A DNA stretch of 64,000 nt from Annona cherimola. Lineage: Eukaryota; Streptophyta; Magnoliopsida; Magnoliales; Annonaceae. Shown piece after piece: positions 24,418 to 35,327 of the stretch. The notes beneath the pieces were generated by a model. That model saw only the letters and a list, made by a program, of their open reading frames with translations, searched no databases and was not told the DNA's origin. Both the position numbers and the translations under genes were made by a program. Every line of letters starts with the position of its first letter. The stretch's first letter is position 1. The stretch lies in NCBI GenBank assembly GCA_030490835.1, contig CM059975.1, forward strand, positions 54,613,174-54,677,173. Direction: 5' to 3'.

Positions 24418-24504
24418 GCCTCTTCCTTTTGGCCTTTGATATTTTCTGTTTTCGCCTCGATCTTTTCTTTGTTCCTTTGCCTTGTTTTCTTCGGGCGTTG
24501 GACA

Positions 24505-25382
24505 TTAGGCTTGCATGTGTCCCGAACCGCCACATCGGTAGCACTTTGTTGGCTCCTTCTTCTTCTCTCTTCGTGATCTTTCTTTGAAGTCTTTGAAGTT
24601 TCTTTCTTTTTGCACAAACTTTTGAAATTTGCGAGTGAGTAGTGCTATATCTTCATCATCGTTGTGAGATGAGGAGGTAGATTCTTCTGAGTTGTGGATG
24701 ACCTTTAGTGCAATAGCTTTCTTCCCTTTGTGATTATCTTCATTTCTTTTCTTAATTAGCCCATGTGACATTAGTGAGCTAATAAGATCTTCTAGGTTTA
24801 AAGTATTTAGGTCTTTGGCTTCTTCTATTGCCGTAATCTTTGGAGTCCATGAGTCAGGTAGCGCCCTTAGTATCTTCATAACCTGTTCAGATTCAGAGAT
24901 AGCCTTACCAAGACCTTTCAAAGCGTTAGTAATTTTAGAAAATCTAGCAAATATCTCAGAAATATTTTCTGTTTCTAACATTTTAAAACTTTCCAATTCT
25001 CCTATCAAAATATTTCTCCTAGTCCCTTGGACTTGAGAGGTTCCTTCATAAATAGATGTTAACGTATCCCATATTTCTTTAGCGGTTAGGCAAGAGGATA
25101 CTCTATCATATTTAGAAGCTGTAAGAGCACAAAATAGTGAGTTCATAGCCTTAGAATTGCTCTTTACAGTTCTTACTTCCTCTTCGGTCCATTTGGAAGC
25201 TCTTTCATCAATTGGCAAGATTACGCTGCCTTGGATCACAATCCAAGAGTCCATATCGGTAGCCATAATGATTGCTTCATACGAAGCTTCCAATAGCCGA
25301 AATTGTTCCCATCAAACAATGGCGGCCTAGTAAATGATTGGCCCTCGGCAAATGCGGGAACGGAGGTCGATTGGGATGTCAT
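24505..25382 (-). pseudogene. gag: Copia gag N-terminal part, frameshifted
   Basis: Starts at the ATG at 25382 (MTSQSTSVPAFAEG...FDGNNFGYWKLRMK). A single-base slip near 25270 shifts it into the 262-codon frame that ends at 24505. That frame holds the UBN2-like gag domain (KAMNSLFCALTASKYDRV, IWDTLTSIYEG, EIFARFSKITNALKGLGK, SWTPKITAIEEA). It closes with CYRCGGSGHMQA, where the frame ends before the last Cys of the CCHC knuckle; the continuation is in another frame. So two frame breaks disable gag while pol remains open. Confidence 0.85.
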
Positions 25383-25416
25383 ATGATCAGATCTCTTTGG
25401 TTTAACTCAAAGACCT

Positions 25417-25428
25417 GCTCTGATACCA
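25417..25428 (-). other. Primer-binding site, tRNA-Met type
   Basis: Minus strand TGGTATCAGAGC, 2 nt from the LTR edge at 25431. A perfect match to the common plant site. Confidence 0.92.
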
Positions 25429-26065
25429 CGTGTTGGTCCCGAGTTAATGGCAAAACCCAAGAGGGGAGGGGTGAATTGGGTTCTTATAAAATTCTTTGGT
25501 AAATTAAAAACTTAACCCCTTGAAAGTTTAATCCCCTTGATTGATGAAATGAAATGGAAAGCAATATAATGTAGAAAGCAGAAATATAAATCAAGCACAC
25601 AAGATTTTTATAGTGGTTCGGGCAACCTCCCTACTCCATTCTTCCAAGCTCACACTCCTTGTGACTTGGGTTCCACTATTGTATTCCTCAAATACAATTA
25701 GAGTCACTGCTCTCTTCTAGATTCCAGCTCTAGGGGGCTTCAACAAATCTCAGCACAAGTAGGTGATGAGTTCCACTCCAATCACACACTACTTTGCTTA
25801 CACTTGATTTTAGTTCCTCCAACTAAATCAAGTTTAATACAAACAAATGAAATAACAAAGGAATCTACACGTTACAGTTGTGTAGAAGCAGTTTGGCGCA
25901 GAGAAGAACTCGTAGTATTGACTTTGAAGATTCAGAAGTTGAGCTCTAGCAGTTTGAAGCAAAGTTCTTCTTCTTTGGATTGGCTTGATCTCTTTTAATG
26001 CTCTTGATGATGGGAGTTATGCACACTTAATGATTTTCAGCTGCCTCCCTCGTTCACAATGAATG

Positions 26066-26074
26066 CCTTTTATA
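26066..26074 (-). promoter_or_regulatory. LTR TATA box
   Basis: Minus strand TATAAAAGG, about 100 bp downstream (in LTR sense) of the nearest GTCGAC motif. The equivalents in related LTRs are near 16810 and 39340. Confidence 0.7.
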
Positions 26075-26173
26075 ATTGTGGAGGGAATCCGAACGTTTGA
26101 AGGTAGGTGACGCGCATTTAATGCGCCAACGTTCGAATATTTTCCGACCGTTGCGACCCAAGTCGCGGGCGGA

Positions 26174-26983
26174 GTCGACTTCGGGTGCGACTTCGCCCAA
26201 GTCGCAGATGGAGTCGACTTCGGGTGCGACTTCGCCTTCCGTAGCAACTTCAAGTTCCAGATTGGGTCGACTTGGGCATCGACTTGACCCAAGTCGCAGG
26301 TGGAGTCGACTTCGGTGTGCGACTTCACTTCATCAGGTGGCTTGATGAACTTCAAAAACTCCGGGATGCTTTGTTTTACGTAGGCTTCTCCATTCCTTTA
26401 GTTCTTTTACATTTTTCATATCTTCTTGAATCATTGTGTCTTCTTTTAGCTTGCTTTCATTTGCTCCCATGTTTTGCAAGCTTTGAATCCATGAGACTTG
26501 AATCATGTAATCTTGAACAATTCTTCTTGGTTGAGTTTATGCATCCTGCTTGGACTTGGATTAATCTTCACATGTTTCAGTTTGAGCATCTAGGTTGCCT
26601 TGATCTTCATTTTCATACAGGTTTGTCTTGAAAATTGGTTAATCCAACTTATCTTCTGAAAAATCCCCTCTGCTCGATCGAAGTCGATGTCGGAGTCGAC
26701 TTCGTCTGCGACTTCACCTCAAGTCGCAAGTGGAGTCGACTTGGGGTGCGACTTCGGCACTTCGGGGTCTGGACTTCAACTCCAGAAGGTTTTGTCATGT
26801 TGAAGTCGATACTGGAGTCGACTTGGTCTGCGACTTCGACCCAAGTCGCATGAGAAGTCGACTTCGTTTGCGACTTCGGCAGTTCAGCTCTCCATTTTCA
26901 ACTCTGGAAGGAATTGACGCCTCGAAGTCGATGCTGGAGTCGACTTGGGGATCGACTTGGCCTAAGTCGATTCCTGAGTCGAC
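26174..26983 (-). repeat. GTCGAC palindrome array in copia U3
   Basis: Ten perfect GTCGAC sites, at 26174, 26214, 26266, 26305, 26695, 26735, 26817, 26857, 26939 and 26978. Many are flanked by inverted arms AAGTCGCA and TGCGACTT, giving nested palindromes of about 34 bp; spacing within groups is often 39-41 bp. Related but more decayed arrays occur at 5430-6960, 16905-17130 and 39425-39584. Position upstream of the TATA box suggests a transcription-factor or chromatin role; that is inference. Confidence 0.85.
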
Positions 26984-27111
26984 TTAACCAGCCATGCTTT
27001 GTTTTCTTCAAATGTATAGCGTTTAATCACTTCCACAAACATGTTAGTAGCCAAGACTTACTCAAATTGATTTGTTAATCATCAAAACATAGATTTAGCT
27101 TGTTTTCCACA

Positions 27112-30100
27112 TATTTCCATCATATTTAACTAAGGAATGACCATCCTTAAATACCTCTAAAACATTTTCAATATTTACATCAAACAGTTAGTACGAAAAT
27201 CACATTTATTTAAAGCAATTTAGAAAATCAAAAATCATTTAGAAAATTTGCTTGCTTACCTACATTTCCTTAGCTTTCCAACTCTGCCTTTTCTTTGCCC
27301 TTGCCTACATGAGAATAGTATCATTTTTCATATATTCCTTTCTCTTGCATCTCACTTAGTTTTCGAACCCATTTTTCATCAACACACATAATTCATTTGA
27401 CTTCTCAAGTCATTATGCATAAATAGCACATATTCGCACATTTCATCGGTTCATACACAACATATTCAATCCCATAATTAGGATAATGATTTAATTACAT
27501 AATAATAATCCAATCATTATCATTTAAAGGTTCATTACCTTCCATACACCATTTTTCACTTATTTTCCAGAATTTACACATTGGTGCTCATTTCAAGCAC
27601 ACGTTGTCGCCTTAAGCTTCATTAATTAATTCCAAAATTGGAAATGAACATCATGCAATATAAAAATTTATATAATCATGATATTTACCATATTTTTGCT
27701 GCATTTTTGCACAAAATTGATTTACATAAGTCATTTATCACCTATGCATGTCTATCCTTTCACATATGCCCATTTGACAACACATATATGACGCATTACA
27801 TAAAATTTTTCAAGTCAGCAACTTTGTCCATATTTCAGCATGATAATTATCCTTAATTACCACTTTATTTAGGGTATTTTTATGGAATTTTAATCCACTA
27901 ATCATAGGTTTCCAAAACAGCAACTTTGGAACCCATTTTTCACACGTTTAACGTGTCTTTTGACACTTAACCCTAAACAATTTTATAATTCCGAATTTTC
28001 AGCCATTAATCCATCTTTTACTAATCCAAATCTAGGGTATTAACACATATTTAGCATTCATAAATAAATTCATCTCAAAATAGCAATTTGTTTCCCCGTT
28101 TCGAGTCCTGTTTTCACCCCTTTTGGACATCATTTCATAAAATTCATAAAATCAGATTTGGGGCTTATCTTTCCAAATTATTTTTGGAATCAATAGTACC
28201 CTAACCTTAGGGTATTTTACCCTACATAAATTTCATATATCATTTAATCTCTTTTCCATACCATTTTTAGCATAAAAATGGAAGATCTGTATTATATTCT
28301 TTCTAAAATTCATATCTTAAGCTTAAATCAACATATGTATTTAATTAAAATATGATTCATAGCTTAAACATATCATTAATCCAAAACAGAAACTTATCAT
28401 TTGAATTTAAGTTTTATCAAGTTGAGTTTTCAACTCTTCGGTCATTCTAATCTTCTTTTCCACCACACAAATCATTAAAATTCATTCATATAACTTAATA
28501 CCCATTTAACATTTGATCAAAGGGAATGTTGAACCACTATTTAAGGGAACTTCATGCTTCAATTTCATATAAAAAATATTGGAGTTTAAAACTCTAAATT
28601 TAAAGCTCAAATCATCACATGCACTTACTTGTTTGATGAACTCAAACCCTAATAACTTGAGCTAAGCTTCTTTTCCAATTTCCCTTTCTTTTTCCTTCTT
28701 TATTCTTCCTTTTTCCTTCCTTCTTGCTGGCCTAAGGTGGGATGTGGGTTGCTGTCTTTGGGGAGAAGGGTTTAGCACTTAGAAATTTTTTTTCAAGCTT
28801 CATCTCACTTGGCTGTTCCCCCTTTATATAGAGTTGGATTGATCCAGCTGTGGGCCCCACTTGCTGCTGTTTTCCTACAGCCATTAAATGGGTATTTATC
28901 CCTCAAATGTGCTGGTTAAATGACAGCATAAAAAATATTTTTACCTTATTTTTTTAAAGGCAAAATCTGCTCAAGATCATGACCATACAGCTGTCCATTT
29001 GATCACGTCCTTACTGCTATCCATTTTCCATATTTTTTCAAATTTTTAATAACCATAATTTGAGGGTAAATTATACACCTAATTAACATGTAGTTTAAAC
29101 ATTAATTTGGCATAAAAAATTAACAAAAATGGCAGCAACAGCACCAACCATTGGACGTCACCTACACGACACCATGCTATCCATTTTCATCCGTCAATGC
29201 AGCTGCTGTTCATAATTTCTTTGCAGGGAGTTTCACATGAATAAATGCACATTCAAATGTCCCTACATTTCAGCTATTTATGTGCATAATTTATAAAATA
29301 AAAAATTTAAAAAATCCAGCAGTAACATCATTTGGATGTCCATGAATTGCCACCTTACCTATGCTCACTTTGAGCACTCCCTAGCTCAATTAATGTGGAT
29401 GTACATTGTAGGGATAATGTTTGTATTTTTACATTTTATAATAATACATAAAATACCCTGAAATTGATCTGCATTGGACACCTATTTTTCCATTAAAAAC
29501 TGGCATTTATTCCATGTACGCTAGCCTTTAATGCATGGTACCTTTGAGGTGCAAAAGTCAACCATGCTCACCTTTTCCAATTTGGGTATTTTCCCAACAT
29601 AATATGCTTAATCTAAAATTTCCAAAATGTTAATCTCATAATTTTATTCAACCGTTTCAAATTTCATCTCAATCCAATTTTCTTAGCTCAAGTTATAACC
29701 ATTTGAAGTTAATGGTTGGATTTGAGATATGATCAATAAATCATTACACTAATTTCATCAAGGATTTTCATAACCTAATAATTTCATAATATCAAGCCCA
29801 ACATCATCAACTTTCATTTTAAATTTCACTTGAATCCGCCTTACAGGCGTTGAGTTATGAATTTTCTAGTATTTTTCCACTAAACTTGACAATTATCATT
29901 TAATCCTCATAATTCTTATTACATAATTTAAAATAATTATCCATGATGTATTGGTGCATTTTAATCACCAAAAATTTACTTTAATCCCATTGTCCCATAT
30001 CAGCTCATAGTGATCAATCGAATCATTATTGCTAATCCTTAACCCTAATTGCAATAATTAGCAAAATCAAAAAATCATTCAAAATTCAATAATTTCATGT

Positions 30101-30131
30101 AAATGTTCTATGCATACATTTGGGTCCTACA
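27112..30131 (-). mobile_element. Gypsy LTR fragment with promoter
   Basis: Minus-oriented LTR starting TGTAGGACCC at its right edge (30131 on the plus strand). A TATA box (minus TATATAAAGG, near 28823-28831) is followed by a purine-rich leader down to about 28660. The GTAAGCAAGC landmark lies near 27260 and a GATGACCATCC-type landmark near 27140, both shared with the LTR at 15250. It is cut at 27111 by the copia LTR; the 3' part is not found on the other side of that element, so a deletion occurred. No coding sequence. Confidence 0.65.
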
Positions 30132-30698
30132 TAGGTTGGGTTTCACATACTGAGTTAATACTCACATTTTATTTTCCAAACCCAAGACAGGTATATGAAG
30201 ATTACAGTGGAAATAAACAGGTTTAATTGAAGAATTATGGTTGTTGTATTCCTTTTTATACATCCACATGAATAGTTAAGTCCTATGGAAGTGATGTTGT
30301 AGTCTGTTTATTTTTTATGAATTTAAACATCTTTGATGTGATATATGTGAGATGGGATTTGACCTTATTATGTTAAAAAAATTGAAGGGTCATTTATATG
30401 TATGAATTTAATATGACAAGAATGATGTGAAATTTGATTGTATATGGTCGAAATAATGTGCTGAGAATAAACGATGAATGTAAATACCAGAGCTTGTTGA
30501 TAGCCAAGATGGACAAATTTAGGGTATAAATGAGCATGTTTCCATGGGGTAAAACTTCTATGGAAGAATTCTCAATATATGTTTATGATATAAATAAAAA
30601 AAACTGCCGCATGATCAGGGCAACAATCTTACTCACATTTACCAATCAATAAATGATCCCAGAGTAAGGCTACGACGCCTGGGTTTGGGTGTGCCACA
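30132..30698 (+). repeat. Gypsy LTR, 3' end
   Basis: Matches 54335-54878 closely, including TACTGAGTTAATACTCA, AACAGGTTTAATTGAAGAAT, AAGTCCTATGGAAGTGATGT and the GGGCAACAATC segment. It ends GTGTGCCACA, followed by the primer site. The missing 5' part is probably the segment at 19341-20255. Confidence 0.8.
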
Positions 30699-30703
30699 GA
30701 GCT

Positions 30704-30715
30704 TGGTATCAGAGC
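30704..30715 (+). other. Primer-binding site, tRNA-Met type
   Basis: TGGTATCAGAGC, perfect, 5 nt after the LTR end at 30698. Confidence 0.92.
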
Positions 30716-30873
30716 ATGGATTGGTAAATAGGCGTGGAAAACATACTAATTATGAAGATTAGACTGAAATAATGAAACATATATGATTATTTGTTGATTT
30801 TCATGTTATGTGAACATAATTTATATTGTTATGATTTTAAAATATGGCTAACTTGCTATGTTTTAAAATGTAG

Positions 30874-31630
30874 ATGGTGGATAAGGGGAAAGCAATAATG
30901 AGTCCGGAGGAGATAAGAAGGGAGTTAGAGGAGGAGAAGAGGCGTAGAATAGAGGAAAATGTAAATATATGGTGGGCATCACAGCAAGGTGTTTCTTTTA
31001 GCCCTTCCATCCCAACAGAATGCCATCGCTCATACCCTCCACCACTCATAAAGAGGGAAGATGGCACTGATCCTTACCCTCACCTCGTATAAATTGGCTT
31101 CAACCCAGGAGAATCTACTAGTATGGTCCCTAGAGCTGAGATCATACCAGCTCCTCAGGCTGCCTCACGGCCATTTCCACCTGTGCCTACGGATAGTTTC
31201 AATGCCAGAGAACTCTAGGCTTTTTTGGAACAGATACCAGCTCCTACTCCACCAGATCGTGGGCCATGGTATCGATTTGCTGATGACTATGTCTAGTTCC
31301 GTTATGGAATGAGCTGGGATCAAATAGACTAGAAAGAGAGGGCATTTCCTAGAGAAAGGGAGGAATACCGTGCTCAGGGTGAGCGTGTAATAGAGGAGTC
31401 TCCTTCACCCCGACTAGATGAGCACATATTGAGGGTTGTTGATAGTGATGGCGGATCTGTAGGAATTGGGAGCGAGAATGATGATGACGACCCTATAAAG
31501 GAGTTCATAGAAGATGAAAGTGAGAGTGAAGATGATAATGAAAATGAAAATCTTCCCGATTAGTCCGATACTAGTACCATTATTGATTAGCCTACATAGG
31601 TGTCACCCAGTCATAGGTGTTACCTAAGGG
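30874..31630 (+). pseudogene. Extra coding region upstream of gag
   Basis: Reads MVDKGKAIMSPEEIRRELEE... with a charged helical start, a Pro-rich middle (PAPQAASRPFPPVPTD, EQIPAPTPPDRGPWYRF) and a strongly acidic tail (SENDDDDPIKEFIEDESES). One TAA and about six TAG stops interrupt one continuous frame of roughly 240 codons; because the frame and composition persist across them, it was probably translated once. It is separated from gag by about 380 bp of non-coding DNA. I do not recognise the family. It may be an accessory product of the element or captured host sequence. Confidence 0.55.
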
Positions 31631-32009
31631 GAAGGGATGGATGGGCTTAGTGAAAGCTCTTTTTGTTTTGTTTTGCGATATATAAATGGTGTGGAAGAAC
31701 TTTTGTTTACAAGGTAGATTTTCTATTTTTGTCAAACATGTGAACGCATGATATTAGAATATGAGGATACTTTTGATGTACATATTTAGTTTTGTGCTTG
31801 AAAATTATGTATGTGTGAAAAAGAAAAAAGTGGTTATGAACTTTTATGTTGATATAATTGATTGAACATGACATGACTTGTGCTGTGCTTTGATAAGTAA
31901 AGTACTTGTGATCAACTATTTGAATTATGATTGCACATGTATGGTATGATAAAACCCTAATTGTAAGTGGAAGATGTATTAACATGTTTTTATGTAAAGA
32001 AAAAAGTGC

Positions 32010-33300
32010 CATGGTTACTACAAGAGTGAGAGTTAGGTTAAACGAAGGAGATGCGATAGCCAATGAGGAAATTATAAGTCAGCATGAAGTAAGAGAAACC
32101 AATAACAGGTGTAAGCGACTTGGACCAAGAGGGAAAAATCCAAGGACTCATCAACGACGAGAATATATAAGCCCGAAGCCACATGTTGAAAATGAAACTG
32201 ACAAGAGACATGCTAAAATGATAGAAGAAAGGGTGGCTGTAGTCGTAAAGGAGGCCATGCAGCAGGCTCCCTGGGAATGGGTGACCCAAACAGCGGATAT
32301 AATTCAAGGACTGTGGGAAAGGACCCAGCAAGCGCAGTTAAGACAAAATGAGAGAGAAAGACCCGTACAAGCGGCAAATCCTACCCCCACACCGACACTA
32401 GTGGGAGATGAGGATAACATATAGGAGGCAGACTAGAAGGCCATTAATGCCTTTTTAGCTCAACGTCCTCCTAAGTTTTTAGGCGAACTAGACCCCCTAC
32501 AAGCTAAGCAATGGGTGACAGAAATCGAAAAATTATTTAGAATATGTCCATGTAATGATAAACAGAAGGCCTTTTGTGCTACTCATTTATTAGTCAAAGA
32601 TGCTCATGAGTGGTGGGAGACCTTGTTAATCACTATGCCACAACAGGAGGAGGTGACCTAGCAGACCTTTGTCAAGGAGTTTAATAAGGAGTACCTTTTT
32701 GTGGGACTCCAGAGTTAGAAGGTAATTGAATTTGAACGACTCTATCAAGGAAGGATGTCGATCACCAAGTATGCAAACAAAATTTAACGCATTAGTAAGA
32801 TATGTGCTGTGGATTGCCAATGTGCCGAAAAACAAAGCACAAAGGTTCTAACAAGGACTTAGGCCATATCTGAGAGAGAACCTTGTACTTTTATTAATTA
32901 AAGATTATGCACTAAGTATCGAGAGGGAATGACATTGTAGGTGGAGGCATTGAGAACCCAAGAACTGAGACAAGGGCAGAGATTCTTCAATCTGGGTATC
33001 AAGGAAACTGAAATGGGGAAAGAAAAAATAAGAAAGGAAGAATGGGGAGAGGAAAGGTCATTCCTAAGAAGAGAAACTCCCCACTTTGCAAAAAGTGTCA
33101 AAAACATCATCTGGGGGAGTGTTCGAAGGGATCAAATAAGTGTTTTAAATGTGGACAAATGGGTTATATAGCAAGGGACTGTGGAACAGCGAAAATAAAA
33201 ATGATTAAGTGCTTTATTTGTGATTAAGTAGGGCATATCGCGCCAAACTGTCCAAATAAAGCACAAGCAGCACAAGGGTTGTTCACGTGCATGCGTTGAC
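32010..33300 (+). pseudogene. gag: Gypsy gag with zinc knuckles, broken
   Basis: ATG at 32010 (MVTTRVRVRLNEGDAIANEE). The capsid part follows with FLGELDPLQAKQWVTEIEK, KAFCATHLLVKDAHEWWE and FVKEFNKEYLF. Zinc-binding motifs near 33080-33260 include CKKCQKHHLGEC, CFKCGQMGYIARDC (Tyr where the CCHC His is expected) and CFICD...VGHIAPNC with a stop inside. Stops near 32422, 32434, 32659 and 32716 are all TAG; a frame slip lies near 32785. Product: the RNA-packaging particle protein; not made intact here. Confidence 0.85.
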
Positions 33301-33339
33301 TCATACTGAGTCACAGGAGCAAGAAGAGAAAGTGGTTAA

Positions 33340-33705
33340 GTTACAGTTTACATTTTGGAAAATTCTGCGACAGGTTTATTTGATTCTGGTACTACCCATT
33401 CATTTATAACTTGTCGATATGTAACCACACATGCACTGCCTATAGAGGAAACAAATAATATTATCCATGTAGAATCCCTCGTATATAGGTTAGCCAGTAT
33501 TAGCCAAGTATGTAGGGCATGCCCAATTAGAATAGGGTCCATGATACTAGAAACAAACCTAATCCTATTGCCGGTGACGGAATTTGATGTGATATTAGGA
33601 ATGGATTGGTTAGGCCAATGGAGAGCCACCATTGATTGCAAGAATAAGAGGGTGCAGTTCGAAACAACTCCAGATAGAGATATAACTATCGGCAAGTTAA
33701 GATAA
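33340..33705 (+). pseudogene. pol: Gypsy aspartic protease
   Basis: Frame at 33355-33705 has the active-site triplet in GLFDSGTTHSFIT and the conserved flap/end region TEFDVILGMDWLGQW, typical of the gypsy retropepsin-like domain. A TAA follows at 33703, where the live element would continue into reverse transcriptase. The domain itself looks complete, but the polyprotein is broken on both sides. Confidence 0.85.
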
Positions 33706-33723
33706 CCTGGGAATTCTACAATA

Positions 33724-34392
33724 TTGATATCATTAATGAAAACGGCTAAGATGGTCCACCAACAATGTCAATCTTATTTGGTGTCAGTTAGTATAATGGA
33801 AGGGAAGGAAATGAAAATTGATCAGATTCCAATAGTCAATGAGTTCCCAAATGTGTTTCCAAAGGAATTATCTAATCTACCCTCGAAAAGAGAGATGGAC
33901 ATGGTAATTGATGTCTTATCAGGCACAGCCCCAATATCCGAAACCCCTTATCGAATGGCTCCAGTAGAACTGAGTGAGTTGAGAACTCAAATTCAAGAGC
34001 TCTTAGATAAAGGCTTCATTAGACCTAGTGTACCACTCTGGGGAGCTCTAGTATTATTTATTAGGAAAAAGGATGGGAGTTTAAGACTTTGTATAGATCA
34101 CAGAGAATTAAATAGGGTCATTGTGAAGAACAGATATCCTCTTCCACGAATTGACGATTTGTTTGATCAACTAAAAGGAGCCACGACTTTCTCCAAGATA
34201 GATCTACAGTCCAGATACGATCATTTGAGAATTAGTCCTACTGATACTCACAAGACAACCTTTCGGACTAGATATGAGCACTATGAATTTTGGGTTATGT
34301 CATTTGGACTTACAAATGCCCCTGTTGTATTCATGGACATGATGAATAGAGTATTTCAGGATTATTTGGATCAGTTTGTTGTGGTATATGTC
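33724..34392 (+). pseudogene. pol: Gypsy reverse transcriptase, C-terminus deleted
   Basis: Keeps [18 protein letters not shown], the first catalytic Asp in [13 protein letters not shown], the [10 protein letters not shown] step and FGLTNAP. The frame reaches FVVVYV, just where the double-Asp active-site motif should follow, and then jumps to integrase sequence. The palm end, RNase H and the start of integrase are therefore lost in one deletion of well over 1 kb (size inferred from the family). Confidence 0.88.
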
Positions 34393-35131
34393 GGTACAAA
34401 GGTCGCATTTGTATACCTAATCTAGCTGAATTTAAAGAGAAAATATTAAAAGAGGCACATTTCTCTCCATTTTCTATACACCTAGAAAGCATAAAAATGT
34501 ATCAGGAACTCAAGAAAGGATACCGATGGAACAATATGAAGAGGGAAATTACTGAATATGTAGCTACGTATTTGACATGTTAAAAAGTTAAGGCAGATCA
34601 TCAACGGACACCTGAAAAACTACAATCACTTGAATTACTGAGTGGAAATGAGACGATATTACCATGGATTTTATAGAAGAGTTACCCAAAACTCAAGGTG
34701 GAAATGACTCCATATGGGTAATAGTGGATCGATTGTTTAAAGTTGCACATTTCTTACCTATAAAAAGAAATTTCTTTGCGGAAAGGCTATCCAAGATGTA
34801 TTATAAGGAGATTGTTCATCTCCACAGGGTACCGAAGTCAATAGTGTCCGATCGAGATACGATTTTCACGTCTCGATTTTGGAAATATTTACATCAAACC
34901 CTAGGCACACAGCTAAAGTTTAGTACTGAATTTCATCCCCAGACTGATGGGCAAACAAAGCAAGTAAATCAAATCATTAAGGACATACTCCGGATGTGCA
35001 CATTGGAATTCGACGGATTATGGGATGAATATGTATCCATAGCTGAATTTCCTTACAATAATAGCTACCAATCAAGTATTCAGATAGTCCTTTTGAATCC
35101 TTATATGGGAGAAGATTTTGAACCCCATTGA
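34393..35131 (+). pseudogene. pol: Gypsy integrase, catalytic Glu replaced
   Basis: Begins with the zinc-binding region (EAHFSPFSIH, then YLTC followed by a stop). The core runs from MDFIEELPK (first Asp) through IVSDRDTIF (second Asp) to FHPQTDGQTKQVNQ, where Lys occupies the position of the catalytic Glu. One Cys of the zinc motif is Tyr. It ends at 35131 soon after AEFPYNNSYQSSI; no chromodomain or C-terminal region is visible. Clearly non-functional. Confidence 0.85.
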
Positions 35132-35327
35132 ACTAGGATGAGGTTGAAGAAAAGAAGTTAGCCCCAGACTTGTCCAAAAGAATGGCAAATAAGGTGCAAA
35201 CAATACGCCAATATATACTCACAGCCCAGAGTTGAGAGAAGAGTTATACAGATTGCAAAAGAAGGGATTTGAATATCCAAGTGGATGAATATGTATTTAT
35301 AATGATAACGCTATTCAAAGGAGTTAT

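Larger units (their letters stand above)
20256..27111 (-). mobile_element. Copia (SIRE/Maximus-like) element with open pol
   Basis: Minus-strand element: 5' LTR (25431-27111), tRNA-Met primer site, gag (25382 to about 23503, frame-broken), pol (23453-20421, open) and polypurine tracts. It is cut about 130 bp after the second polypurine tract, so the 3' LTR and any further 3' region are gone. Without a 3' LTR it cannot complete a normal replication cycle. Domain order protease-integrase-reverse transcriptase-RNase H defines Ty1/copia; the closer lineage is inferred from the two-part gag, the GGGGGAGCA tracts and the LTR ends. Confidence 0.9.
25431..27111 (-). repeat. Copia 5' LTR, 1681 bp
   Basis: Plus strand begins TGTTGGTCCCGAG (LTR 3' edge) and ends TGTTTTCCACA (LTR 5' edge), so TG...CA. 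A TATA box lies at 26066-26074 and, upstream of it in LTR orientation, an array of GTCGAC palindromes (26174-26983). Several short open frames run through the array on both strands, but only because the unit length and composition lack stops. Confidence 0.85.
30132..35327 (+). mobile_element. Decayed gypsy element with extra 5' region
   Basis: Plus-strand element: LTR 3' end (to 30698), tRNA-Met primer site, an unusual acidic coding region before gag (30874-31630), gag with zinc knuckles, protease, truncated reverse transcriptase and part of integrase. The end of reverse transcriptase, RNase H and the start of integrase are deleted at about 34392. Most in-frame stops are TAG. The right side is cut by a copia LTR at 35328. 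The order protease-RT-integrase and the motifs fit a chromovirus-like gypsy element; no chromodomain remains. Confidence 0.85.

Noticed and set aside
26145..26990. Regularly spaced repeats that could suggest a CRISPR array
   Set aside because: The setting is a plant LTR, spacing is irregular between groups, the 'spacers' are themselves related, and no cas-like gene is present.
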